Shown here in pieces: positions 1 through 8,438 of a DNA stretch of 28,632 nucleotides. Numbering within the stretch: position 1 is the stretch's first letter; the number at the start of each line of letters is the position of its first letter. Source of the stretch: JABSOG01 sp041583135 (lineage in GTDB: Bacteria > Pseudomonadota > Gammaproteobacteria > Enterobacterales > Alteromonadaceae); the NCBI GenBank assembly GCA_041583135.1, contig JBFHGJ010000074.1:1-28632 (forward strand), in the 5' to 3' direction. The notes beneath the pieces are model-generated. The model was not told the DNA's origin and did no database searches. It saw only the letters and a program-made list of their open reading frames with translations. The position numbers and the translations under genes were made by a program.

Positions 1-1
1 T

Positions 2-673
2 GTTGCAAATCGCTTTCGGGTGGATGATGTTACGTTTCGAGCGCATGGTTGGAATCAAGAAATCATCAATCACAAGCCAGAGCCTGCTATTCGGTTTGTT
101 GATGTGCCACTGGTTACAGGATACCCACATTGCTTTAATGCGGTTGGCTCCAAAGACCCCGATGGCGACCGCCTTGTGCGTTTTTATTGGTTTATCACCA
201 AATATGGCGACTATAACAAAATCAAAGAAGCCGAGTATGGCACCAAAGAATCCACCTTTTGCTGGACGCCAACCCATGCGCAGCGCGGTGATTACCATGT
301 GTCGTTATCAGTCAGAGATGAAAAGGGTGCCGATAAAATCATTGGCAAAACACTTCATATTGTCTACGACCCTGACTATATTTCTGCACCAGAACTTTAC
401 TTGCATGAGGTCGGCAGTAGCGACATTACGCTAAGTTGGTCAACACCGACCAATGGTAGTGTGGGTTACTATGCGATTGAAAAGAAGGTGGGTGATGGGC
501 TATACCTGAGTCTTGCAAATTCGTGGGATACCATGGAAGACATTAGCTTTGATAAGCTCAGTCAGGGCGATAATTATTTCAGGGTTCGTGGCTGCAAGCT
601 TTTCAGTGGCTGTGGTGCTTGGTCAAATATGCTTTACTACAATCATCGTAATATTAGCCTGAACACGCAATAA
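2..673 (+). CDS. C-terminal part of a secreted or surface protein with PKD-like and FN3-like domains (5' end outside window)
   Basis: The reading frame is open to the left edge of the window, so this is the 3' end of a longer gene. The first possible start inside is GTG at 20, but the frame continues upstream without a stop. About the first 100 residues look like a PKD/Ig-like domain (SKDPDGD, then FCWTP and YHVSLSVRDEKG). The rest looks like a fibronectin type III domain (LSWSTPTNGSVGYYAIEKK and NYFRVRGCKLFSGCGAWSN). The GCGAWS-type ending with paired cysteines is typical of FN3 modules in large exported adhesin-like or RHS-type proteins. An extracellular location is inferred; no signal peptide or catalytic domain can be seen because the N-terminus is missing. 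The parent family cannot be assigned. Confidence 0.75.
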   Translation, partial: VANRFRVDDVTFRAHGWNQEIINHKPEPAIRFVDVPLVTGYPHCFNAVGSKDPDGDRLVRFYWFITKYGDYNKIKEAEYGTKESTFCWTPTHAQRGDYHVSLSVRDEKGADKIIGKTLHIVYDPDYISAPELYLHEVGSSDITLSWSTPTNGSVGYYAIEKKVGDGLYLSLANSWDTMEDISFDKLSQGDNYFRVRGCKLFSGCGAWSNMLYYNHRNISLNTQ

Positions 674-975
674 TTCATGCTTTAACCGCTAAGCCTCATT
701 CGAGTCAACGACCACCCAACCAATTATTTATTGTCCTAAATGGGTTTCTAGCAGAAATACCGTAGGGGTTACTGTGTCCAAAATTCAGAGTAGATAGGGA
801 ATTTTGTTCCATGAGTAGCCCTTATGTTTGGCTGACAGTGAAGTGTTACGATTGTTCTTTCGCTAACAGCTATGTCATAGATACCCAATCATGAAGACAG
901 TGAACAAATGACGCCCGGTAGCCGCTGGATACCCGTTAAAGGCGCTGAAAGATTTGTGAGAGAGGTACGATAAAC
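674..975. other. Intergenic stretch without a convincing gene
   Basis: About 300 bases lie between the convergent ends of the PKD/FN3 gene and the CadC-like regulator. An AT-rich inverted repeat (CAAAATTC at 779-786, GAATTTTG at 799-806, 12-base loop) could be a weak bidirectional terminator, but it has no T-tract. A short open frame runs on the plus strand from 881 to 973, with ATG at 908 and TAA at 971; it could be a gene remnant or chance. Nothing else was recognised. Confidence 0.5.
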
Positions 976-3036
976 CTACTGCTCGGTAATATCGCCGGTA
1001 AAGATCACCATCTTGCCCTGTTCGCGTTCAAGATAGTAAATCTCTTTCTCGTTAGCGGCGACTTCGCCGAGTATCGGCGCATCGAGTTCGGTGATCTCAA
1101 GGGTTTTGAGGTTGATTTTGCGCGGGGTGGAGCCAACAAAATAGCTGACTATCAAATCATCGCCACTGATGCCTATGGCACTGGCGTACATGATGTTGAT
1201 GTTCTCTAAGATGGTATCGATACCGTCGAGTTTAAAGCGGTGCAGCTTGTTGTCGCTGGTCGGAAATACGATGCCTGTGCTGTGATAAATGCCGAATTTG
1301 GCATTGCGAATGGTGATACCGGTTTCGCTGAAGTCTTCAACGTAATACTCCACCAACGCCTTTTCCATCCCTGAAACTTCACCATTGTTACTGCCGACCC
1401 AGTTGGTCAACAAGATACGCTCAGAATTGGGAGAAAAGACCGGAAAAGAGCTTAGTGGAAAGGTTTTTAGCTCCACGAGACCACTTTCTTCTTTGGCATA
1501 TACCGTGGTGTGGTCGGCAAAGCCTATGGCTAGCCACCGCTTGTTATTCGATACGGCAAATTTAAGGATATTGTAGTTGCGGCTAAGATTGGTGATCTGT
1601 GTCTTTTGACCATCTTTGTAGGAGTAAATTTGGCGGATACCGGTTTCTTCAGACATAAAGAACAGTTCACCATCGATTTCTTGTATCAAACTAAGCCGGG
1701 TATCCGATGAAAACAACTTACGGCTTTTTCCGGTGTTTAAATCATAGGCATGAAGGCTACTTTTAAACACGCTGCCGGAGACAAAGGCGATTTTTTTGCT
1801 CTGACCACTCACTCTAGGATAAGCAATGCCTTTGAGTGGATTTTTGTAAACCGTGTTCAACTCTTGCGGCGAATCAATGTCAAAAGTTTTGAGCTGATTG
1901 TCTAAGTCTTTAAAAATCACTTGATTATCAAAGATATCGAAACTCCAAATGACCCCGTCCACTTCTCGTAAAAAGGTTGTGGTATTGTCGTCGTTGATGC
2001 GGCTGATAGTGGCGATAAGCCAATTGGGGCTTTGTAGTGCGAATAAGGCATTAAGCTTGTGATTGTAGACAATAAAATAAGGCCCGGAACCGCTGACATT
2101 TTGACCACTTTGGCTGAGTGGCTGAGTAAAATAAGGACTGACTTCACCGGTGCTGAGGTTGAGCTGTTTGATCTCACGAAATAACGCCCCTTGCTTCGAC
2201 TCGGTAAAAAACAGGGTATTTTCATCTTTCCAAGTAATGCTGGTCAGCTGGGTTAAGGGATCGCAGCTAGCCACTTGCCTATCGGGCCCCACTTTATTGT
2301 AATGCTCATCGAGTTCAATCACTCGAATTTCGCACAGCTCTGAGCTGGTACGCTGAAATGCCAATAAGCGCCCGGATGGACTCCATGCCGGCACTTGGTC
2401 CGATGGCCCGTCAGTCAGATTTTGATAATTCAGGTTGTCATCGAGCTTAATGTAGATCTGTGAGGTGCCGCCACGCTTATGAGTAAAGGCCATGGCGCGG
2501 CCGTCAGATGATAAGGCCGGCTCTACCGAAACCCCATCCATCGTCGTCGCTTGAATAATATTGCCCACCGAATAGCGATGGCCGAATTCGAGTTTGTTGA
2601 TGGCAAACAAGGTCACCGCAATAGCCAAAGTGATAGGCAGTGCGGTCTTTAATAGTTTGAGGGTTTTATCGAGAACTTGTTTGCTGCGTTTTTGGGCTTG
2701 CAGGTCTACGTCGATGAGAACGGCGTTGTAGTTGATTTTGTAGTTGGAGTCAGCGGCAACAAAGCCGTTTTCTGTCACCCCTAAGTTTTTGAATTTCTTA
2801 CGTAGGGTTGAAAGCACCTTTTGCAGCACTTTCTTATCGGACCAATAATCCCAGTTATCGTCTAAGATCGATTCCGATTTGATCAGCCCATCGACATGAT
2901 TTTCTAGGACATATTTGAGAATGCGGGCCTCTTTTGGCTCTAATGACTGATGCTGCCCATTGAACTCAATGCGCAGGTTTTCTATATTGAAATAGAATTT
3001 TATTTGATCATTGATCAGATAATAGCTGTCGGTCAT
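976..3036 (-). CDS. CadC-like transmembrane winged-helix regulator with PD40/TolB-like propeller
   Basis: The 686-residue protein begins with an OmpR/PhoB-type winged-helix DNA-binding domain (about 8-105, including LEPKEARILKYVLENH and KVLQKVLSTLRKKF). One hydrophobic segment follows at about 131-147. The large C-terminal part should be periplasmic and contains PD40/WD40-like beta-propeller repeats (PALSSDGRAMAFTHKRGG and PAWSPSGRLLAFQRTSS). This is the architecture of ToxR/CadC-type one-component regulators, which bind DNA while sensing outside the cytoplasm. The ATG at 3036 has no clear Shine-Dalgarno sequence. It lies 188 bp downstream of the adenine deaminase gene on the same strand, so it may be transcribed separately. 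Its targets and signal are unknown; a link to purine use is only suggested by position. Confidence 0.82.
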   Translation of the reverse strand: MTDSYYLINDQIKFYFNIENLRIEFNGQHQSLEPKEARILKYVLENHVDGLIKSESILDDNWDYWSDKKVLQKVLSTLRKKFKNLGVTENGFVAADSNYKINYNAVLIDVDLQAQKRSKQVLDKTLKLLKTALPITLAIAVTLFAINKLEFGHRYSVGNIIQATTMDGVSVEPALSSDGRAMAFTHKRGGTSQIYIKLDDNLNYQNLTDGPSDQVPAWSPSGRLLAFQRTSSELCEIRVIELDEHYNKVGPDRQVASCDPLTQLTSITWKDENTLFFTESKQGALFREIKQLNLSTGEVSPYFTQPLSQSGQNVSGSGPYFIVYNHKLNALFALQSPNWLIATISRINDDNTTTFLREVDGVIWSFDIFDNQVIFKDLDNQLKTFDIDSPQELNTVYKNPLKGIAYPRVSGQSKKIAFVSGSVFKSSLHAYDLNTGKSRKLFSSDTRLSLIQEIDGELFFMSEETGIRQIYSYKDGQKTQITNLSRNYNILKFAVSNNKRWLAIGFADHTTVYAKEESGLVELKTFPLSSFPVFSPNSERILLTNWVGSNNGEVSGMEKALVEYYVEDFSETGITIRNAKFGIYHSTGIVFPTSDNKLHRFKLDGIDTILENINIMYASAIGISGDDLIVSYFVGSTPRKINLKTLEITELDAPILGEVAANEKEIYYLEREQGKMVIFTGDITEQ

Positions 3037-3224
3037 TATTTATTTTTGGCCACTTTACATTCATTGGGGCGTGAACACCGTTATTTCCTACTTCCTGATC
3101 ACCCAACATCTCAGCCCCGATTTTCCCTGTATCTATACCTTGGTTACTTGGCGCTGATTAGGCATTGCTCTGTCCTTGCGTAGTGTCGCACATATTGCGA
3201 GGTTAGGTGCAGAATTTCAACCCT

Positions 3225-4256
3225 TTAGTCAGATAATTTTGTATCTGAATTTGATTTTTTTTGGCTATAACGCTTAATTCGCTCAATAAATTGACGTTTA
3301 CTGCTATTACTGAGAAAACTGGCGTTAAAACTATTGATGGCCAACTGCACCGCCTGTTGCTCGGTCATTGCCAAGTGGCGATACAAAGACATATAGTTTT
3401 CAACCAGATAGCCGCCAAAATAGGCTGGATCATCGGAATTAACCGTCACCATGACACCTTTATCCAGCAACTGCAAGATATTGTGCTCAGCCATGGTATT
3501 GAAGACTTTGAGTTTGGTGTTCGATAACGGGCAAACGGTCAACGGCATCTTATGTGTGGCCAAATACTCAACTAAGACCGGATCCTCGACGCAGCGTACG
3601 CCATGATCGACCCTTTTCACCCCCAGCAGATTCATCGCATCCCAAATATACTGGGCTGGCCCTTCTTCACCGGCATGGGCCACAGTGACAAACCCTGCCG
3701 CTCTGGCTTTTTCAAACACCCGCTGAAACTTTTCCGGTGGATGACCCTTTTCCGATGAGTCCAAACCCACCCCAATAATATAATGGCGATACATCATCGC
3801 TTCTTCCAAGGTGTCCATTGCCTCCTGCTCGCTCAAGTGACGTAAAAAGCACATGATCAATAATGCGCTGACGCCGAGCTGCTGTTGGCCATCGACAATG
3901 GCGCGATTGATACCGCTAAGCACATCACCGAAGGACACGCCGCGTTGCGTATGCGTTTGTGGGTCGAAAAAAATCTCAGTATGGTAAATGCTTTGCTCGG
4001 CACAGCGCTCTAAGTAGGCCCACGTCAAATCATAAAAATCCTGCTCTTTGATGAGTACCGCAGCCCCTTGGTAGTAGAGATCTAAAAATGACTGTAGCGA
4101 GTCGAATTGATAGGCTTTTCTCAGGGCTTGGGCATCTTCGTAGGGTAAAGAAATGTGATTGCGTTTGGCCAATTTGAACATCAGTTCCGGCTCTAAAGTG
4201 CCTTCTATATGTACATGTAGTTCAGCCTTGGGTAGTGCTTTTAAAAACTCAATCAT
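3225..4256 (-). CDS. Adenine deaminase of the adenosine deaminase family
   Basis: This is a metal-dependent amidohydrolase of the ADA family, 343 residues. The metal-binding HxH is at H14/H16 (ELHVHIEGT), the proton-donor region is VAHAGEEGP, a further metal histidine is in RVDHGVR, and the acidic ligands are in NSDDPAYFGG. The FFDPQTHTQRG and GLDSSEKGHPP segments resemble, from memory, the Pseudomonas PA0148 group, reported to deaminate adenine rather than adenosine. Automated annotation may call it adenosine deaminase. Adenine to hypoxanthine would feed XdhAB, which suits the cluster. The start codon overlaps the 3' end of the TetR gene by 8 bases and has a strong AGGAGG Shine-Dalgarno sequence inside that gene, so the two are probably translated from one mRNA. 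Adenine versus adenosine preference is not proven by sequence. Confidence 0.88.
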   Translation of the reverse strand: MIEFLKALPKAELHVHIEGTLEPELMFKLAKRNHISLPYEDAQALRKAYQFDSLQSFLDLYYQGAAVLIKEQDFYDLTWAYLERCAEQSIYHTEIFFDPQTHTQRGVSFGDVLSGINRAIVDGQQQLGVSALLIMCFLRHLSEQEAMDTLEEAMMYRHYIIGVGLDSSEKGHPPEKFQRVFEKARAAGFVTVAHAGEEGPAQYIWDAMNLLGVKRVDHGVRCVEDPVLVEYLATHKMPLTVCPLSNTKLKVFNTMAEHNILQLLDKGVMVTVNSDDPAYFGGYLVENYMSLYRHLAMTEQQAVQLAINSFNASFLSNSSKRQFIERIKRYSQKKSNSDTKLSD

Positions 4257-4875
4257 GCAAGCAGCCTCCTAAAATCATTGTCGTCAATGATTCAACAACC
4301 TGTTCATAATCATCGTCCGACATTGCCGATTTGTCCATTGCAAAGCGCACTTGCACGTTAAAATCGGCATAGTGCTGTGTCGCACTCCAGATCAAAAACA
4401 GCAAATGCAGCGGATTAACGGCTTTTAGCTGTCCTTGGTCTATCCAAGCTTGTATCACCTCAACCTTACGTTCAACCCATTGCTGAAACTCTCCCGATAG
4501 GTAGGGTTTGAGGTGAGGCGCCCCATGAATGATTTCGCTGGCAAACAGTCGCGACCCCTCGGGGTCGGTCTTGGCGTACATCACCTTGGCGCGAATATAA
4601 TCGGCCAGTGCCGTTTTGGCATCGTCGGACTCATCAAACATATCAAAGCGGGCATTCCACGCCGTCAAAATCTGATTGAGCAGTTGAGTGTAAAGGTCTT
4701 CTTTGTTTTTGAAGTAATAGTGAATATTGGCCCGCGGCAACCCGGCACGCTCGGCAATACGTTTGATTGACGCGCCCTTAAAGCCAAAACTGACAAATTC
4801 CTGTTTGGCCGCCAAAAAAATCACCGCCAGATTCCTTTGCCTAATATTTCCGGTTTTACTACTGCTCCCAGTCAT
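4249..4875 (-). CDS. TetR-family regulator, RutR-like
   Basis: The 208-residue protein has an N-terminal TetR DNA-binding domain; the helix-turn-helix is at about 35-55 (IKRIAERAGLPRANIHYYF). The C-terminal region (YIRAKVMYAKTDPEGSRLFASEI, then LLFLIWSATQHYADF) resembles the RutR/YcdC ligand-binding domain. E. coli RutR binds uracil or thymine and controls pyrimidine and some purine genes. Here the gene lies at the distal end of a purine catabolic operon, overlapping the adenine deaminase gene by 8 bases, so it probably controls this cluster; its ligand is unknown. A RutR-like box lies at 18315-18330 over the putative xdhA promoter. A short palindrome (4875-4885) adjoins its own start codon and may allow autoregulation. 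Family assignment is firm; target and ligand are inference. Confidence 0.88.
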   Translation of the reverse strand: MTGSSSKTGNIRQRNLAVIFLAAKQEFVSFGFKGASIKRIAERAGLPRANIHYYFKNKEDLYTQLLNQILTAWNARFDMFDESDDAKTALADYIRAKVMYAKTDPEGSRLFASEIIHGAPHLKPYLSGEFQQWVERKVEVIQAWIDQGQLKAVNPLHLLFLIWSATQHYADFNVQVRFAMDKSAMSDDDYEQVVESLTTMILGGCLHD

Positions 4876-4885
4876 TGACTGTCAA
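4875..4885. promoter_or_regulatory. Palindrome at the tetR start codon (possible operator)
   Basis: The sequence TTGACTGTCAA is a perfect inverted repeat (TTGAC, one base, GTCAA) that touches the ATG of the RutR-like gene. The half-site matches the TTGAC/GTCAA arms of RutR boxes, but the spacing is 1 rather than 6, so binding by this regulator is uncertain. Confidence 0.3.
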
Positions 4886-4893
4886 ACCCCCAA

Positions 4894-4933
4894 TACTCAA
4901 AAACGAGGGCGCATTGTACATCACCATGCGCCC
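4894..4933 (-). terminator. Probable intrinsic terminator or attenuator between glcB and tetR
   Basis: On the minus strand an 8 bp stem GGGCGCAT / ATGCGCCC (4933-4926 and 4914-4907) encloses an 11-base loop and is followed by TCGTTTTTGAG. This has the form of a rho-independent terminator downstream of glcB. Because tetR and the deaminase gene follow on the same strand, it may reduce read-through and set lower expression of the regulator. It could also be a protein-binding palindrome. Confidence 0.5.
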
Positions 4934-4975
4934 CTAAACCAAAAGCCGATAATCAGCGCCAAAGCGCGCTCTAAG

Positions 4976-7159
4976 CTATTGAGCTTGTTTGGCTTTTACC
5001 TGAGCCCTACGCTCATGCAGTAACGGCTCGGTATAACCACTGGGCTGGACTTTCCCTTTGAAGATCAAGTCTGTAGCCGCAGCAAAGGCAATACTGTCGG
5101 CAAAGTTTGGCGCCATATTGCGATAGTCGCTGTCACCGGCATTTTGCTCATCGACCTTAACGGCCATTTGTTCCATCGAATGCATGATCTGACTTTGCGA
5201 CAACAGGCCATGCCGCCACCAATTGCAGATATGCTGGCTGGAAATACGCAACGTGGCTCTATCTTCCATGCGGCCGACATCATGAATATCCGGCACCTTG
5301 GAACATCCCACGCCAAGGTCAACCCAGCGCACGACATAACCGAGCAGTCCCTGTACGTTGTTATCTAGCTCTTGCTGTATTTCCTCATCGCTTAACGCAC
5401 TGGTGTCGTGCAACAAAGGTAAGCGCAGTAAGTCTTTGAGTGGCGCATGTGTCAGATTTTGCTGCATTTGAGACTGCAACTGAGCCACATTGACTTGATG
5501 ATAATGCAAAACGTGCAAAGTGGCCGCCGTCGGCGAAGGCACCCAAGCACAGCTGGCGCCGGATTTAACGTGTTGAATTTTGTCTTTGAGCATTTGCGCC
5601 ATATTGTCCGGCACCGCCCACATACCCTTCCCAATTTGCGCTTTACCTTTAAAACCGGTTTCAAGCCCAATCGAGACGTTGCGCGACTCGTAGGCACTGA
5701 TCCAAGGCTCATCTTTCATCGCCTCTTTGCGTACCATAGGGCCTGCATGCATACTGGTGTGGATCTCATCGCCGGTTCTATCTAAAAAGCCGGTATTGAT
5801 GAACACCACTCGGTCTTTGGCAACGCGAATGGCTTCTTTGAGGTTGACCGACATCCGTCTTTCTTCATCCATGATCCCCACTTTGATGGTAAATTCTGGC
5901 AATTGCAGCATATCTTCCACGGCTTTGAACAGATCGCAGGTAAAGGCCACTTCCTGCGGACCATGCATTTTCGGCTTAACGATATAAATGCTGCCTTCAG
6001 TCGAGTTTTTGTAACGACCCAAGCCCTTAATGTCATGCAATGCGATAAGTGAGGTAAAGACGGCATCTAAAATCCCCTCAGGTACCGGTTTGTCGTCTTC
6101 GGTCAGAACCGCGTCGGTCGTCATCAGATGACCGACATTACGCACAAACATCAAACTGCGACCGGGCAAAGTCAATTCATGACCCTCTTTGCCGATATAA
6201 GTTCTGTCCGGGTTTAGCGCTCTGACAATGGTTTTTCCGCCTTTTTCCAAGCGCTCGCTCAAATCGCCTTTCATCAAGCCAAGCCAATTGCGATAAACCA
6301 AGGTCTTATCTTCACCATCAACCGCAGCAACCGAATCTTCACAATCTTGAATCGTGCTAATGGCCGACTCTAACACAATGTCTTTGATTCCTGCGCTGTC
6401 GTCTTTACCTATCAAATGACTTTTATCGATTTGGATCTCAATATGCAATCCATTGTTGCAACACAAAACAGCCGAAGGTGCCGCGCTATCACCCTGATAA
6501 CCGACAAATTTGCTGCTATCGCTTAGCGTCGTTTGGCCTCCGTCTTTTAGCGTTACCAACAATTCGCCATCCACCACTTGATAGCCTGTTGCCTCGCTAT
6601 GGCTGGCTCCTTCAAGGGCAATGGCCCCATCGAGAAACGCACGACCAAAAGCAATAACTTTGGCCCCTCGTTTGGGGTTATATTGCGCGCCTACCGCCGC
6701 ACCATCACTCGAATCGATGGCATCGGTGCCATACAGCGCATCATACAGGCTCCCCCAACGGGCATTGGCAGCATTGAGGGCATAGCGGGCATTCATCACT
6801 GGCACCACCAGCTGAGGTCCGGCAATGGTGGCGACCTCGGCATCGACGTTTTGTGTGGTAATGGTAAAATCGTCCCCTTGAGGGTCGATATAACCGATAT
6901 CTTCGAGAAAATGCTGGTAGGCGTCGGGATCAAAAGGCTGGTTTTCCGGGTTTAGGTGCCACTCGTCGATTTGTCGTTGCAACACATCGCGCTTGGCCAA
7001 CAGGTGACGATTTCGCGGCATAAACGCCGTTAAGATGTCGGTCAATCCCAGCCAAAAGTCATCCTCGTCAATCCCTGTGCCGGGCAATACATGGCACTGG
7101 ATCAAATCGTATAAAGGTCCGGCTATCTTGTAGCCGAACTGCACTTTTCTCTCATTCAT
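4976..7159 (-). CDS. glcB: Malate synthase G
   Basis: The 727-residue length matches malate synthase G (about 720). This enzyme condenses glyoxylate with acetyl-CoA to give malate. Characteristic segments are visible throughout: NAANARWGSLYDALYGTDAI near the start, the active-site arginine region GRSLMFVRNVGHLMTTDAV, the acidic Mg-binding region around CDLFKAVEDML, DRTGDEIHTSMHAGPM, GKGMWAVPDNM, and the C-terminal MEDRATLRISSQHICNWW, which carries the catalytic aspartate. It starts 16 bases after the puuD stop with an AAGG Shine-Dalgarno sequence, so it is part of the purine operon. Its place after allA makes sense: it removes the glyoxylate formed from ureidoglycolate. It may also serve glycolate or glyoxylate metabolism generally, since no glc operon genes are nearby. 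Confidence 0.97.
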   Translation of the reverse strand: MNERKVQFGYKIAGPLYDLIQCHVLPGTGIDEDDFWLGLTDILTAFMPRNRHLLAKRDVLQRQIDEWHLNPENQPFDPDAYQHFLEDIGYIDPQGDDFTITTQNVDAEVATIAGPQLVVPVMNARYALNAANARWGSLYDALYGTDAIDSSDGAAVGAQYNPKRGAKVIAFGRAFLDGAIALEGASHSEATGYQVVDGELLVTLKDGGQTTLSDSSKFVGYQGDSAAPSAVLCCNNGLHIEIQIDKSHLIGKDDSAGIKDIVLESAISTIQDCEDSVAAVDGEDKTLVYRNWLGLMKGDLSERLEKGGKTIVRALNPDRTYIGKEGHELTLPGRSLMFVRNVGHLMTTDAVLTEDDKPVPEGILDAVFTSLIALHDIKGLGRYKNSTEGSIYIVKPKMHGPQEVAFTCDLFKAVEDMLQLPEFTIKVGIMDEERRMSVNLKEAIRVAKDRVVFINTGFLDRTGDEIHTSMHAGPMVRKEAMKDEPWISAYESRNVSIGLETGFKGKAQIGKGMWAVPDNMAQMLKDKIQHVKSGASCAWVPSPTAATLHVLHYHQVNVAQLQSQMQQNLTHAPLKDLLRLPLLHDTSALSDEEIQQELDNNVQGLLGYVVRWVDLGVGCSKVPDIHDVGRMEDRATLRISSQHICNWWRHGLLSQSQIMHSMEQMAVKVDEQNAGDSDYRNMAPNFADSIAFAAATDLIFKGKVQPSGYTEPLLHERRAQVKAKQAQ

Positions 7160-7175
7160 GGTGGTAAGCCTTTTG

Positions 7176-8375
7176 TTATTTTACCGGCGCACCTTGGGAA
7201 AACCAGTGCGCCAAAATCTGTCTTTCTTGTTCGGTCATCTCGGTTTTATTCAGCAGCGGCATATCTCGGCTATCGACACTACGGGCTTTGATGCGTGACG
7301 CCCAGCGACTCATCGCTGTGATGTCGTCAAACATAACACCCGCTGGCGCCACCGCAAACACCTCATCGCTCGGCGTCGCCGAATGACAAGTGCTACAGCG
7401 CGTTTTGATGATCTGCTCTACCCGTGCAACATCGCTTGAACTCTGTACTTCAGACGTTGCCTGTGGCGTTTTTGGCGGCGCTATCGCATACGCCAACAGC
7501 ACCAACGCCACAACTGCTCCTACCAGTATAACCGGTTTTTGCCGACCAAAGTGCGCGAGCACAAAATATTGTCTTATTGCCGCCGTTATTACCATTATCG
7601 CGACCAATACCAACCAGTTGTACTCATGATTGTAGGTTATCGGATAATGGTTGCTGATCATGATAAATAAGATTGGCAGCGTCGTATAGGTATTATGGGT
7701 GGAACGCAGCTTGGCATTAAGGGCAAAAGCAGGATCAGGCTCACGCCCCTGCCTTACCGCCTCAACCAATGCCTTTTGCGCCGGAATGATGCCGAAAAAC
7801 ACATTGCCCGCCATAATCGAGCCTATCACGGCACCAATGTGAATATAGGCCCCTCGGGCGCTAAACACCTGAGTCAGGCCATAGCTCAAAGCCGTTGCCA
7901 ACAATAACAGCAAAACCCCTATCAACAGGCCATGGTTTTTCAGCCGACTTCTGACCATCAGTTCATAGCAGCCAAACCCCAGCAAAATGCTGCCAAGACC
8001 AATACCGATGGCCTGCCCTTGGCTTAAATCCGCCACTCTTTTGTCAATCAAGTAGGCGTCGGCGCCGACGTAAAACATCAAACTCAGCAGCAAAAACCCG
8101 CTGATCCACGTACTATAGGCTTCCCATTTAAACCAGTGTAGGGTCTTGGGCATTTGCTCAGGCGCTAGGCGGTATTTGGCCACTTCATAAAAACCACCAC
8201 CATGAATGGCCCACAAATCGCCTTTAATCCCCTTGTCCTGTTTCCACTGCGGCGGCGTTTGCAGGTGATTGTCGAGCCAGATAAAGTAAAACGACGCCCC
8301 TATCCAAGCGATACCGGTGATCAGGTGCACAAAACGTAAGGCCAAATTCAGCCATTCATTGATATAGGGATCCAT
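7176..8375 (-). CDS. puuD: Membrane urate oxidase with C-terminal cytochrome c domain
   Basis: The 399-residue protein has about eight hydrophobic segments in residues 10-300, including the conserved N-terminal RFVHLITGIAWIGASFYFIWLDN and histidines such as AYIHIGAVIG. A cytochrome c domain follows with one heme-binding motif, CSTCH, at 327-331. This is the PuuD family, which oxidises urate to 5-hydroxyisourate and passes electrons to the respiratory chain, unlike soluble O2-using uricase (UOX) or FAD-dependent HpxO. The heme domain should face the periplasm. The ATG at 8375 has a GGAG sequence 6 bases upstream. It lies between guaD and glcB in the operon, and the next enzymes, HiuH and UraD, are encoded a few genes upstream. 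No alternative urate oxidase is present in the window. Confidence 0.93.
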   Translation of the reverse strand: MDPYINEWLNLALRFVHLITGIAWIGASFYFIWLDNHLQTPPQWKQDKGIKGDLWAIHGGGFYEVAKYRLAPEQMPKTLHWFKWEAYSTWISGFLLLSLMFYVGADAYLIDKRVADLSQGQAIGIGLGSILLGFGCYELMVRSRLKNHGLLIGVLLLLLATALSYGLTQVFSARGAYIHIGAVIGSIMAGNVFFGIIPAQKALVEAVRQGREPDPAFALNAKLRSTHNTYTTLPILFIMISNHYPITYNHEYNWLVLVAIMVITAAIRQYFVLAHFGRQKPVILVGAVVALVLLAYAIAPPKTPQATSEVQSSSDVARVEQIIKTRCSTCHSATPSDEVFAVAPAGVMFDDITAMSRWASRIKARSVDSRDMPLLNKTEMTEQERQILAHWFSQGAPVK

Positions 8376-8438
8376 CGTTGACTCCGTTGCTTGCCCGACA
8401 GTTTAAGGGCATTTGCGATAAAAGATGATGAGTTCGAA

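Noticed and set aside
3..434. 143-residue open frame overlapping the PKD/FN3 gene
   Set aside because: Its translation has no domain-like pattern, while the frame 2-673 shows PKD and FN3 motifs and continues to the left edge.
779..806. AT-rich inverted repeat after the PKD/FN3 gene as a terminator
   Set aside because: Low GC stem, 12-base loop and no T-tract on either side.
881..973. 30-codon frame as a small gene or transposase remnant
   Set aside because: No ribosome-binding site before the ATG at 908 and no recognisable family; likely chance.
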